DNA of 64,000 bases from Cercis canadensis (lineage: Eukaryota > Streptophyta > Magnoliopsida > Fabales > Fabaceae), in contig QAOA01000648.1 of NCBI GenBank assembly GCA_003255065.1, positions 293,072-357,071 on the forward strand, written 5' to 3'. Below, one piece after another: positions 10,425 through 23,373 of this stretch (position 1 is its first letter; the number at the start of each line of letters is the position of its first letter). Made by a program: the position numbers and the translations under genes. Below the pieces are notes generated by a model that worked only from the letters and a program-made list of their open reading frames with translations, was not told the DNA's origin and did no database searches.

Positions 10425-13400
10425 ATGGATCCATTATCAGCAATTAGCGAAGAGCTAGCGGAGATCGATGGACAGATCACTGACATTTTCCGCGCTTTAT
10501 CGTACGAATTCTAAGCTTCTTAGTTTCTCTTACTGCTATTCAGCTGAAATCTCTCGTTGCACTGCTTTGAAACTTTTGATATTAACACGACTTGGGTGCT
10601 GAATATGACTGCATTCCAAACATTGAAAGATTTTAGATTATGTGAAGACAAAGTTTTTGTGTTTAACATCTGTGTTTGCTCAACTACCCCATTTTGTCGA
10701 ATGAACAGGGGAAGTGTTTATTTTTTTGATGAATAGTTATGATGTTATTCATGCAGAAATGGGTTTCAGAAATTGGAGAAGATTAAGGATTCACATAGGC
10801 AGAGCAGGCAGTTGGAAGAGCTTACAGAGAAAATGCGAGAGTGTAAGCGGTAATTTGACATTTGACATATTCTTTCTAATCTTTCATATTGCTTTTGTAG
10901 CTTAATTGTGTATCGCAAGGGACTTGCATGTTGTTTATGAGTGAGTTACTGCATTTTGTGTTAGTGTAATGAAAACCCCTATTAAAGTATGCAGGATTGG
11001 GGAAAGGGACATAAATTTTGTTATAGGAAAACTCAGGCGTCTATTAATTGAAGCAAGTGTATTGCAAGAACCATCAAGGCATCAACTATTAACTTTTGAG
11101 ATAGTTTATGTATGTCTATGACTATGTCCAGATCTGAATTAAATAAATCAACACAAATCAAGCATTGCTTAATGGGTAAATATCAATAAATGCACTTCTA
11201 ATTATTTAAAAAGAACTGATTCTCAATAATTTCAAAACCTTTTTTCTGTTTTTGTTTACTGAATTCATTTATCTTAGAAGCACATCTAATCATGAACTAC
11301 CACACCTTAAGGTTTTGCTTTCTTTACTGAAGTATGTGGTGTATATATTGTTGACACTATTTTATCAGGCTCATCAAAGAGTTCGATAAAGAAGTTAAGA
11401 CCTTGGAGGGTAGAAATGATACAGAAACCAACAGAATGCTGAATGAGAAAAAACAGTCAATGGTGAGATGTTAACTCTTGAGACCTAGAAGATATCCTTT
11501 CCTTTTGGCTTCTGAACTTTGCAACTTTTTCATTTGTGTGGTCTCTTGGTCCCGTACATTGTGCTGACAAGCATTTAAAATTTTGTTGCAGATCAAAGAG
11601 TTGAATTCATATGTTGCTCTTAAAAAGCAGTAAGTTAACATATTTTACTAGTGGCTGGTCTTAGTCTGTTTGGCTGGAATAGATTTTGCTGTCCTGTATT
11701 ATATGTCTCCAGCTTCCTTAAAATGTCATCCAAGTTGTTTCTGATCTTACATGAACAAGATTGATACATTGATAGCATGAGGAAGTATGTGCATGCTTTT
11801 GGTTGCAGATATGCTACAAATATTGAGAATAAGCGAATTGAGCTCTTTGAGGGGTCCAACGAAGGTTATGCAGAAGATAATGTCTTGCTAGCTTCATGTA
11901 AGCACTTGGGTTTCTTTGACCTTTTATTATTCCATGATGTCCACCTATCTTGGATTTCTTGTATGCTAATTTTCATGACTCATATATATTGCTTTCAGTA
12001 GTGATATAAATAGAAGTTCATAATAAATCTGTTTTACTATTTGGTATTAGTGATAACACAGGCTTATTTTACGTCAATCAATTTATCTTGTTACTTAGTT
12101 GTTATATACGGCCTTTGTGTCTTGTTATCCTTGATTTATATGACTCCTAGTCATATTGATTACATTCTGACATATTCTTCTTTTACAGCTATGACAAATC
12201 AACAACTAATTGATAATGGCAATCAGATGATGGATGAGACAGATCAAGCCATTGAAAGGGGAAAGAAGGTTGGTTTATTTCTTAGAAGATTACCTTTTTA
12301 TCTTTGTTACAGTATTTTTTCCAAGTCCAAAGGAAAAAGTAATGCATGATAACTTAGTTCCAAATATGTCATGCTTTCTTCCCTTTCAGTACAATGATAG
12401 CTGGCTTAATAGTTAACAAAATATACGGCTTTCAGACACAAACTGATCGCTGAAAAAGAAGTTTGTCATTGGTTGTTGGTTGTTGATTTTGTATTTGTTT
12501 TGTGCTAAAGTTATCTATGACAGTTTAACCACCTCAATTAACTTTATGAACATGTTCCATTTCTTTGTGTGTATATATACATTAAAACTGAAGCCAAAAA
12601 TTTTCATTTTGAAGCATTATGTTTCAATACATGGCAAGAATCTGTTACCTATTTTGTCCTACCTTATGAATCTGTAGGGTTTTGAATCTTGGTTGTTACT
12701 TATTTTTTGTATAATCTAAATTCAGAATATTCACTTGAAAATATTTAATAACTCTCCACATAAATAAAAGAATAAAACGTTCTATATACATGCTAGGGCT
12801 TGTCTTCAATGAATTCTATATTTCTATGGACCATCTCTGTTTGAATTCTTCAGGTTCTCCAGAGAATTTAAAAAAAACAAAATCAGTGAGATGAAGATGA
12901 AAAAGGGGGAGAGAGGGGGAGGGGAGGAAGAACTTTTCTTTATTTCTTTTTCATGCTCTTTTTTCTTTTCATGCTGGCATATTCTTGTTAAAGTTTATAT
13001 GTAACGTACCTTGGAGTCTTGGACCATATCTTGCCGAGGAGTTACCATAAGGACAAAAAATATAAATCATATGTGGATCCCCCATAAGCACACAATTTAA
13101 CCCTCCCATCCCCTCTCTGCAGGAAGTATGGAGGATAAAGGAAGAAGTTAGAGAGAAATGCAAAATCCTGCATATGTTGCATTTTAAGCTTTGAATATTC
13201 TAAAAGATCTGATAAAAGAAAATTAAACCGAAAAAACTCAGAGATAGAAAGAAGTATGCTGACAGAAAGTTGACATCTGTGAATATCTCTGTATTAATAG
13301 GTTGTTCAAGAAACCATAAATGTCGGAACAGAGACTGCAGCTGCTCTTAAGGCTCAGGTATGTAACCTATGATCTTTTGCATGGTTCTTCTGTTCTCTCT

Positions 13401-14333
13401 CTCCACCCCCCAGGAAAAAAAAAAAAAAAGGAAGGAGAAGTTTCTGAAGTTGGAATTGGAATTAAGGACTGTCATCTCTTTCATGTTTAGACGGAACAAA
13501 TGAGCAGAGTCGTCAATGAGCTGGATTCTATCCATTTCTCGTTAAAGAAAGCCTCTAAATTAGTCAAGGAAATCGGTAGGCAGGTCAATCTCTTCAATAT
13601 CCACTTGGTTTTGTTTGGCAATATAATTAGTGTACAAATCACTCATCGGTTAACTTACTGGATTTTTTTGCAATAGGTTGCTACTGACAAATGTATTATG
13701 GCATTACTTGTCCTTATTGTGATTGGAGTGATAGCTATAATTATTGTAAAGGTAAGAATTAGTTTACTTCTTATGATTCAAGCTATTTATAGTTTCTTGG
13801 TTTCCTCTATTCTTTTGGGTGATTTCCCATGCAGCGATATCATAATTATCATCAGAAGTTTTTCGTCTAATTATTGTCATTATTTATAAGACACCACAAG
13901 TTCATATATCATATGTCAAATTCATGTTTTTGTTTAGAGTTGGGGTTGTTAACAAATGTTGGAGAAAATACTAAAGTGATAGAGAGAATTATAGTATGGT
14001 GGAAGAACCAAAGAAGGCATTAGTTATGAATTGTACTTATAAATGTATTGCTTAACCAAATCAATGGCGACTTCTAAGATGGCACCCCTTTTTATCTTTG
14101 CAAAGACCACTTTTTTAGTTACAAACTAGATCCCAAAAGCCAGCTCTGTGACATACTTGCAAAAAAGCTATTTTGGCTGATTAAATCTTCTGTCAATGCC
14201 CACGTTATGCCTTACTATGCTATGTTGTCTTTCTAAATTTCAGCTGGTGCACCCAAACAACAAGGACATTCGTGATATTCCTGGATTAGCCCCTCCAGTC
14301 ATGAACCGAAAGCTGCTTTCAAGTTATTGTTGA
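10425..14333 (+). CDS. NPSN11: Novel plant SNARE 11-like (Qb-SNARE)
   Basis: Tail-anchored Qb-SNARE of the plant NPSN family; in Arabidopsis NPSN11 joins the KNOLLE complex for vesicle fusion at the cell plate. Ten coding exons: 10425-10501, 10757-10849, 11369-11462, 11592-11629, 11809-11897, 12189-12268, 13301-13357, 13491-13583, 13677-13751 and 14244-14333; together 786 nt, 261 aa, all GT-AG. The N-terminus MDPLSAISEELAEIDGQ begins an N-terminal helical domain. The SNARE motif covers about residues 135-205, with the likely zero-layer Gln at 176 (LKAQTEQM). The transmembrane anchor is at 213-231 (CIMALLVLIVIGVIAIIIV), followed by a short tail with KDIRDIPGLAPP. Closer to NPSN11 than NPSN13 by the MDP start and tail. 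Intron 6 (12269-13300) is the longest, about 1 kb. Confidence 0.93.
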
Positions 14334-14878
14334 AGATTGAAAATGAACTGTGATGAGCTCATAAGAATGATTTGCGTGCTTGAATTAGACGTAGTGGAAT
14401 TTGATAAGCTCATCAGCAACATTTAGCATGTTCTTTGCTTTGACGGTGATGACGTCGGCTGCGGCCATTTTTACATAACAGAGCTTGCCTAGTAGTGGAT
14501 TTGTTATCGCATAATATTGCTGTAGAGATTGGTTGACTTGAAGAATGATAGACCTGGGCTATCTTAAATTGTGGTTCTTGAAGTTGAAAGGCATGTGTGC
14601 CTAATTATTCCTTGAATTAAACATTTTTTACCATATAGCTACCAAATTACAGGGAAAGCCAAACCAATGAGGCCTCGAGATTGATTGTTAAAAGTCTTGT
14701 TATCAGTCATTTGTGATACAATATTCCAGTTTTGATTTTTCCCTTATGCTGTGAGAACTTTTTATTACTTTATTTATATACTATATTATCTATGTTTGAA
14801 AATTTTATATCAGGATTTCTCTTCCTAATCACTTTGAACTCGGTATATTTGATATCTATACGCTGTTATCAACTTTTT
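14334..14878 (+). other. 3' flank of NPSN11
   Basis: Presumed 3' UTR and short intergenic stretch after the TGA at 14331-14333. No reading frame of note; AT content rises toward the adjoining MITE. Confidence 0.4.
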
Positions 14879-14973
14879 GGCACTTTGACCTAATAATTAG
14901 TGTTTGTAGACTTATTTACCTATATGTAATAGGGTGAAAATTATATATCGGAATATTATAGTTTTAGAAAANA

Positions 14974-15004
<31 letters not shown>

Positions 15005-15315
15005 GCTAGATGACATGGGCCCCACCGGACACGTCAGGGGACCCACGGCACGTCCCAATGGAACACGCCAGGGGACCCACGGAGTGTCCAGCCTTGTCTG
15101 ATGTGGCAGCTTTTCTCAGTCTGGACACGCCGCTCGAGTGGTGGCACATTCCATTGGAACACGTCGTGGGTCCCTCGGCGTGTTCGGTGGGGCCCGCTAA
15201 GTCCAATTTTTAAATTTTCAATTTTTTTAAAATTATAATATTTGGGTATATAACTTTCACCCTATTACATATAGGTAAATAAGTTTACAAACACTAATTA
15301 TTAGGTCAAAGTGCC
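14879..15315. mobile_element. Palindromic Mutator-type MITE with GC-rich core, 437 bp
   Basis: The ends GGCACTTTGACC (14879) and GGTCAAAGTGCC (to 15315) are exact reverse complements, and the match runs on for about 90 bp per arm (TAATAATTAGTGTTTGTA and partner). Flanks CAACTTTTT and CAACTTTGT form a 9-bp target-site duplication with one mismatch, the size left by Mutator-like elements. Inside is a GC-rich core of about 200 bp that is itself inverted (GGGCCCCACCGG near 15018, CCGGTGGGGCCC-like near 15186) and carries a roughly 39-bp direct repeat around GGGGACCCACGG. A poly-A run with an N at 14972 lies at the left edge of the core. Frames on both strands here are palindrome artefacts. Confidence 0.75.
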
Positions 15316-16395
15316 CAACTTTGTTCGCATGAGTTTAACTGGACTACGCAGCTCCAAATGTTTCTACGAGAAGTGGTCTTTGAACACCTAATATAGAGGC
15401 ATAAAAAAATGTTGAATTAAATTCAATGTGTATTGAGTTAAAGTTTAAATAAAATCATTAAAATCATCATATAATGCGTGCAAATATAAAGAAAGTAAAA
15501 AGTTATAAGTGTGCTGCAAATAACATTACTCTGCTTTTACAGAAGGAAAAAAAAAATCAGTTTTCTTCTTTTTCTGTCTTTGTTAAGAAATCTTTCAGGA
15601 TTGTATAAGTCGTCAACAAAGTGACTGCAAAAAGCTATTATAAAGCGTATATTATTATCACCCACAATAATGGATTTCCAATCCAAAAAAACATTGTGAT
15701 TCTAATTGGGATTAGGTACCCAAATGATCACGGAAGTGGCGATAATCATGGGTGGTTCAGCCTTTACAACAAGACCATTAAGTAACTTCCAAAAGAACAT
15801 GACACTGTCCAGGAAATACAAATCAAACTATTGTAACCAAGTCATTGATTCCAACTAGTCAAATTGGTTCATTGTATTGTTCAGTATTCAATATGTTCCA
15901 TTTTCGTAGAAACATCTCATATTTTAGCTGTCCATGCGAATTCAAACATTGTCCAGTACTAAACTTGACTTCGTGAGAAGTCTTTTTCTTACTTTTTGGT
16001 TACATGAGGATGCAAAAGATAGTGACCAGTCTTTAACGGGTAAGGCCCACCTTACGGGCCAAGGGACTGATTGTCTTATTTAAATCGGAAACAGAAGTGA
16101 AAATCTCATAGTTTATTAACCATTGTTTTTTTTTTTTTTTGAACAGCTTTTGGTTGTCCTTTTACTTAAAGCTCACATGATTTCTGTTGACATCAGTCAG
16201 CCATGTGCATGAAAATATAGGAGCGAAAGAAGGTGCTTTTTCACCTTCAACCTTTGAATCTTTAATTAACGCAATCATTGTATTCTGAGTTTCTTATTGT
16301 GCGCAACCAGTTGGAATCAGTGCATTTCAAAGCCACTTTTTACTGCAATAGATAAATTTCAAAGTCACGGATTGACAAAATAACAGGAGACATGA
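15316..16395. other. Intergenic, no gene seen
   Basis: About 1.1 kb between two MITEs. Only short frames on either strand; no RNA gene or repeat structure that I can support. Confidence 0.5.
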
Positions 16396-16404
16396 TAAAA
16401 AGGA

Positions 16405-16935
16405 TAGTCATTCTTTTGAATAATACATATTTGATAATTACTTACATATCTATTGCACATTTGAAACAATTTCTTTAACTATGGCAATTTTTTTTTTTTT
16501 TTGTTGAGTGTTGCATTTTGGACAAATAATGGAGTGTCGAATTTTTACTAGAGCTCATGTAGAGTGTCGCACTTTGGAATTTTTTTTTTTTTATCATGTA
16601 TGAAGAGTGTCGCACTTTAGAGTCCCATTTTGGGTGGAGCACTATGATAGTGCGGCACTCCACATGTGCTCCACCATCCAAAATGCGACTTCAAGGGGCA
16701 AAATTCCACTCTCAATTGGTGAAAATGTGACACTCTTCATGCAAGGTAAAAAAAAAAAAATTTCAAAGTGCGGCATTTCACATGAGCTCCAGCAAAAATT
16801 TGACACTCAACTGTTTGTCCAAAATGCGACACTCAACAAGGAAAAAAAAAAACTATCATAATTAAGGAAATTGTTTCAAATGTGTGATAGATGTGTAAAT
16901 AGTTTTCAAATTTACATTATTCATAAGAATGACTC
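16405..16935. mobile_element. Full-length palindromic Mutator-type MITE with perfect 9-bp TSD
   Basis: The element is flanked by TAAAAAGGA at 16396-16404 and again at 16936-16944, an exact 9-bp target-site duplication. Ends TAGTCATTC and the complement of GAATGACTC are near-identical inverted repeats. Complementarity continues across almost the whole 531 bp: GAATAAT/ATTATTC, TTTGAAACAATTT/GAAATTGTTTCAAA, poly-T against poly-A, and GAGTGTCGCA against TGCGACACTC-type blocks. No coding capacity. Size and TSD fit a Mutator-derived MITE. Confidence 0.8.
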
Positions 16936-16944
16936 TAAAAAGGA

Positions 16945-18782
16945 GGCAAATGTTCTTAAGTTGGCTAGCCATTCTATAATCGTGCAGAATATATTATTAG
17001 AGTTACAGACGGGTTTTGCCGCGGTACGGGGGGAACAGGGGGTGCGGACTGCGGAGATAGAAAAAAATGAAGAAAAAGGGTATGCGTTTTTATATTTTAA
17101 TTTTAAATATAAAAAAAAAATTAAAGACACGCAAAATCAGTATGAAGTGAAATCTCACTTCGTACTGTAGACTGACCCCATACATATACAATATCACTTT
17201 CTTAAGCGTTCTTTTCATATTATTTTATACATTATCATGGGCATTATGGTCAGCTGAGTCAACCAGAATCACTTTAGAAAGTATATATTAGAAAAATATT
17301 TGCAGTTCAATGGAATTATAGTGTTGTGTAAGGTCTAGAGTTCAAATGGCTCATTAACCAAAAGAATAGGAAGGTGCTAAAGCGAATGAACAGTACAGAG
17401 CACATGCACATTCACAACTTCGAGTTTCTACGTCATTAACACTCTGAATTTCTGCGTCAATAGGATGTCATTCAACTTCAGCTTTGATTTATTTATTGAT
17501 CTTTTGCCAAATAATCAACCAAATTCTGCTTGTTGGGTATTTATTTATTTATCCAATTAAAAAATTCATCGTTTCTACTTCTTTATGATCAAACGATGAT
17601 GAATCATTCCCGCAAAGGTATATTAAAAAAATACAAAGTGTCTGTTGTTCCCATTAATTTTTAGATCAAAGAGAAACATCAGGTATTATAATATTGCATG
17701 AGCATTACCAAAAAGAAAAAAAAACATTGCATGAGCAAACGGCAATAAAAGTTACTTCTTCAAATATTGAATCTTTAACGGTGGGGCTTGATTTGAGCAT
17801 GGTCTTGAGTCATACTTGTGTAAAAAAATATTAGTTTTCTGTATATAATTTCCCAGATTTAATAATTTAGTAGCAGGATATGAGCAACTGAATATTTGTT
17901 TCTTATTTTTCGTTTAAATTGCTCTTGTTTTCGTGTTTAGAAATTTCCAAGTTTTCCTTTTAGTTTTTTACGGCATTGCCTTGTATTTTCACCTCAGCTA
18001 TTTTGTTCACTAGTTATTTATTTAAGCAAGTTATTTTTCTTGGTCTCTATTGAAATTGAAATCTTTGTTGGACTTGTGAAAGCTTTGGGCTCTGCGATTT
18101 AAGGTATCGGTAGGAAAAAGATAGTGGGGTCAACGTGACCAAACGAAACCAGACGCGTTCAGATTAATTTGCTATGGACGGGTAAATGAAAAGGAATATC
18201 ATGAATCATCTAATATTGCAAGTATGAAAGGTCTTTTGGTCTCCGCTTATGTGGAAAACTCGGTCTCACTTCCGTCTTTATCATCTTAATTTTTTATTTA
18301 CTCGGTTTCCCTTTCTCTTATCTCTCTTTCCCTCCACGCGGGTACAGTGTAGTCATCTTCCACAATTTTCTTATTCAGGTTCCCACGGGAATTTTCCTCT
18401 TCTTAAGTATCATTCCTGTTATCATTCAATTTCTTTTACTTCAAGGAAAAAACCCTTTTAAAAATACGGAATTTCCATCTCCAGTCCGTTTGTTTCCCCA
18501 CTGCTTCTCCCGATTATCATTCTTTACGTGTATAATTTTCTCCTACCTCCCGTTTTCTCATCTGGGTTTTTCATTTATTCTTCATTTGGTTCACTTTTTG
18601 AGCTCAACCTTGTGGGTTCTGCTGTTTTCCTTTCCCTCCACCCTCTATTCCTTGCTTTCATCTTTCTGGCCTTCATGAATTAAATTCAGTTGTTTGGTGG
18701 ATGAATCCAACTCGCTTGAGTGTATAGGAATCGGCGGCAACAGTTCTAAATTCGGTAATTTGTTAAATTGAGGATTGGAAAA
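16945..18782 (+). promoter_or_regulatory. Upstream region and pyrimidine-rich leader of the RLCK gene
   Basis: No gene seen. From about 18250 to 18680 the plus strand becomes strongly pyrimidine-rich (repeated CTTTCTCTT and TTTCCCTCC types), as is common in plant 5' leaders, leading to the ATG at 18783. Transcription start and TATA box were not fixed. Confidence 0.35.
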
Positions 18783-21073
18783 ATGAAGTGTTTCTTCTTC
18801 AAAAGGTTATCAAAGTCTGACCCAGAATTGCAAAACGAAAGCAAGAAGAAGAAAAATCCTGCGTTGGATCGGGCATCCAAGTCTACGAGTTCGCTTGCGT
18901 CGCCAAGGAGCGTAAGTGAATTGTACAAAGAGAAAGAGCACAATTTGAAAGTTTTTACATTGGTAGAGCTTAGTGAAGCAACCAATGGTTTCAATAGGAT
19001 GCAAAAGATTGGAGAAGGGGGTTTTGGGAGCGTGTATAAAGGTACAATTAGGCCTCAAAATGGCCGTGGTGATCCAATTCTAGTTGCCATAAAAAGGCTT
19101 AATACGCGTGGCTTCCAGGTATGCCTCCTTCAGTAGCTTTTGTTCTCGTTCTATTCGTTTCTAGCTTTCTCTTTGCATTTGTTTGTGCATGATCTAATAA
19201 CAATTACTTTCTCCAATCATTCTGATCTTTTATTAATTTTTTTTTTATTATAGTGAAAGAGCTATTTATTGGACCCTTTTCCAGCATGATATATAATAAC
19301 CTGAATATGAACAGCATAAGACTAGTTACAGCTGTATTACGTGGTTAGGCTAAGAGTTCTATTATTTATTAATCTTCCATTGGTGAAGGAAGGATTTGGT
19401 GCTCTGGGCTCCATGGGCCTTAAGAATTATATGATACTTTGGAAAGGGAGAGAGAATTTACTCTTGAATGTTGTGTCATTGTCTTCTTTTGTTAAGTGTT
19501 CAGTTTTATGCATTCTAAAGAGAACGTGTACCATGAGAAGTTAAATGGAACTTTTAGAAACCAAATGTGAGAGTTAGATAACATGTCAAGGAATTGTTGG
19601 ATAGTGTGTGTGGTAAGAATTTAATCCACTAATCTATGATCCAACCCTTGGCATTGTTTTTACTTGTTTGTCACAGAATGATGACAATACTTGCGCATTA
19701 TAAATATATCTGCATATTATTGTCTGTTTCTTATGGTTGTCTTGTTTTCTTGTAAAGGGACATAAAGAATGGCTTGCAGAAGTTCAATTTCTTGGCATTG
19801 TTAATCACCCGAATCTGGTAAAACTTCTGGGATACTGTTCCGTGGATGGAGAAAGAGGAATCCAGAGATTGTTAGTGTATGAGTTCATGCCTAACAGGAG
19901 CCTGGAAGATCATCTTTTTAATAGGTCATTTCCCGTCTTGCCTTGGAAAACAAGATTGCAGATCATGCTCGGAGCTGCCCAAGGAATAGCTTATCTACAT
20001 GAGGAATTGGAGGTTCAGGTACTTCATACTTTACAAAGAGTTTACACTTGTTGACCATATTGATTAACTTTAGTTCAATTGTGAGTTTTTATTATACATT
20101 TTCTTTTTGAAGGCCTAGGATCATGTCTCTTATAGGATTGAATATAAATTCCAATACTAACTTGCAAATATGGACTGTAATGATTGATATACATTCATGC
20201 TGAATATTCTTAATGTGAATAGTACATTCAAATACATATTTTTCTTGATAATCTTTTCATTTTCTTATTGGGAAGGTGATTTACCGAGATTTTAAATCTT
20301 CAAATGTTCTACTGGACAATGACTTCCATCCAAAGCTCTCAGACTTTGGTCTTGCTAGGGAAGGCCCAACAGGTGACCGGACTCATGTATCAACTGCGGT
20401 GAGTAGATGATGGATTATGTATTCTTAACTCTTTGAGTGATAATTTATATCAGTTTCACAAATTTCTAATCGTGTGGCTTTTCATATATATAAAATTATT
20501 GCGCATTTAAAACTAGTTTAGGTGATTTAGCCACTTTGACACATGGCCAATCCTAAAGCTGTGATTTAAGTAGCATTGCTTTGATTACTAAAATCAGCAT
20601 CTAAGAAATATTTTGAGTTTATGCGAATGAATTCTTTTTGCTATCAGGTGGTTGGGACACGTGGTTATGCTGCTCCAGAGTATGTTGAAACAGGCCATCT
20701 CAAAGTTCAGAGCGACATTTGGAGTTTCGGTGTAGTACTGTATGAAATCCTCACAGGGAGGCGGGCATTGGAAAGAAACCGTCCAACAATGGAACAAAAG
20801 CTTCTAGATTGGGTTAAACAGTATCCTGTTGATAGTGGCAGCTTCAGCATGATAATAGACCAACGACTCAGAAACCAATGTTCTATTGGTTCAGCTCGGA
20901 AAATTGCCAAGTTGGCAGATAGCTGCTTAAAAAAGAATCCTGAAGATAGGCCTTCCATGAGTCAGATTGTGGAAAGCTTGAAGCAAGCATTGCAGTATTC
21001 AGAAACATCAAACACATCTCACAATGTGACTTCTGAATCATCTCGCTCTAAATTGGTTCGAAAAGGAAAATAG
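18783..21073 (+). CDS. Receptor-like cytoplasmic kinase, subfamily VII (PCRK/PBL-like)
   Basis: Serine/threonine kinase of the RLCK-VII group; Arabidopsis relatives (PCRK1/2, PBL19 and PBL36-40) act beneath immune receptors at the plasma membrane. Four exons: 18783-19118, 19758-20018, 20276-20398, 20648-21073; 1146 nt, 381 aa, all GT-AG. The Lys/Ser-rich N-terminus starts MKCFFF, as in PCRK-type proteins; there is no Gly2, so N-myristoylation is not expected, though Cys3 could be acylated. Kinase motifs: P-loop [11 protein letters not shown] (77-87), VAIK with catalytic Lys104, IYRDFKSSN with Asp204, DFG at 222-224, APE at 249-251. The activation loop between DFG and APE is short and intact, so the kinase looks active. 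Tyr in place of His in the HRD motif is normal for this group. No ectodomain or signal peptide. Exact orthologue not resolved. Confidence 0.9.
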
Positions 21074-23373
21074 GCTTGGTACAGCAACTTAGTGATCTTT
21101 AGAGGACCAAGGACTGGCTAATTCTTCTTTCCTTTATAAGGTATTTCTTAAGAGTTTTGTAGATTTCTCATTTCTGTTTCTCTGGGTATGGAGTTTGAAC
21201 CGTGTGGTTAGTTGGACGCGGTTCTACTGAGGCAAGTCTTGGTCTTTTCTTTGTCAACCATTGCCTCTTTCTTAGCCCTTTTATACAAAATCAGTCAGTC
21301 AACTTAAGAGGATATATAGCTGTGAAGGGGAGGTTGCATAGTCTGATGTGTTTATTAGCGAATCTATATATATTGAACTTCGTTTCCATGAGATCATATT
21401 ATCATTATTCAATTTCTCATATATATTGGAGATTAGGTGTTCAAATTTATAAGGAGAAACGGGACAAATTTTCACATTTGTGTTCTCCTCACATTCTTTG
21501 CCAAAACTATGGTCTGTTCTTGTTGTAAGTTTCAAACAAGTGGCTGCAGCTGAGAATTTTCTTGACAAGAGATTTTCATAGAGGTGTCTAATTCAACCTT
21601 TTTAATCTTTTATTATTAATGTTGTCTTAAGTAATTAAGTTATGTTTCTCTTCTGTCACATTGAGTGGTAGATGACAACGGCTTAAATTGTTTATTAATG
21701 TTTTTGACCGTTACGGCTGTCTTTGGAGGAATAGGGTAAGGGTTAAGGCATGACTTTAATATACTTTAATATTGGGAGCTGGTTGGATGATCTAATTTGG
21801 TTGTCTTTTTAGTTGAAAATTGAAATGCTATATGCTGTTCTTTAACAATTTCATGCAATTGCAACTTAATTGCGTGTCAAAGATGGTTCTAAACCTGTTA
21901 TTACACAAATGGACCCAATCACACTCTTTCGCGATGAAATTGGAAATTTTAATTCGAAAAGATATGATTAGCCTTTATAATTGCACTAAAATAATGTTTG
22001 GACAATCGAATAGCATTGAGGCTTACACTCAAGTCGTGAAGTAGGTGGTTAGGTACTTTTAATATTAACATAGCATTGATGTTAAGTTTTGTTTGGAAAT
22101 GGAAATCAGAGGCAACGATAAAGATTTTGATAATAAAATTGTCATAATCTCTTCTCCTTATTGTGCAACGCTTGTTTATCATTCATATGAGTCATTGGTG
22201 AAGAGTACTGTAATGTAGAGTATATAGGCATTTCTTTTAGCACTAATTTTATTAGGTCTGCTGGGCCTCCTATTATTTAATGCTCTTCTTGGGCCAAAGC
22301 TTGAACCTGTAAAATCCAGCTAGCTAGGCCTGGTGCCGTCTTAATAATTTAATATTTTATTTGCTAATGGTCTTAATAATTTAATATACTTAATGCAAAT
22401 TTGACAAGCCCAATCAATTTAGTAGCCACCAAAAAAAAAAANAAAAAAAAAAGAAACCCAATCGATTTTTATTTCAAGTGATCCCGATCAAAATAGAGTT
22501 GATAAAAATATTATTTTTTGCTAATTATATGACTTTATTTTTTGCCTCGGTAATTCGTTATGCTAGGAAATATAATAATACGTAAGAAATAAAATTACTC
22601 AAATTATAAAAAAATTCCAAGTTAATTATAAAATAAATTGGAATTTTATTTGTTGCATTTAACTCAAATTATTGTTTAAATATTCATAAATTAGAATATA
22701 TTGATACACATTTTATAATATTTTATTTAAATAGTCAAAATATTTATAAAATTTAAAAGAATTTATTTGATCATTATCTAGTTTGATGAATAAAAATACT
22801 AAAAAATAATTTATAAATAACAAATTTAAACACATTATGGCATCTCAAAATCTTTTTTTTTTTTTAAAAAAAAAAACGTTATGGTAGATTGATTTATGGT
22901 AATTTTTAAGCTACTCCTCTCAAATGGACATAGCACAACTTTGATTCGTAGAGATTTTAGATAAAAATAATTCATGTTTTTAAGCTTAGGGCAAAATTCA
23001 TGTAAAAAATCAATGTTCAATGTGAATCAATAATTTAAATAGTTTACACAATTTGAATTTAATTACATTTAAAGAGTTTAATTATTTTATGTAAATTTTG
23101 TTCTATATAACCCAAATTATGCACTTTAAATGAGAATAATTATTTTGACTCTGGTTGAGATAAAATAACATTACTCATAAGTTTAAGTTATAAATAAAAT
23201 TGGAAAAGGAAGAAAAATTGGGAATGGATCAAGTGGGAAACCCGCGAACCATAGACAAAAACCCGCCGATATTTGGTCATAGTCAATTAGTCATAGACAT
23301 CGTCACTTGAATATGTGAATTATTGTTGGTTTCTTCGTTGGGTGATTTGTTCTAAAAGCTTCAGTTTTTGTTA
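21074..23373. other. Intergenic, no gene seen
   Basis: Holds the presumed 3' UTR of the kinase gene, then AT-rich sequence with short frames only. A small direct repeat GTCTTAATAATTTAATAT occurs near 22337 and 22369. A poly-A run with a single N (22442) marks an assembly join. The last about 100 bases before 23374 are the leader of the next gene. Confidence 0.5.

Noticed and set aside
15006..15213. Mirror-image frames of 66 and 67 codons on opposite strands
   Set aside because: They arise because the MITE core is palindromic, so both strands read alike.
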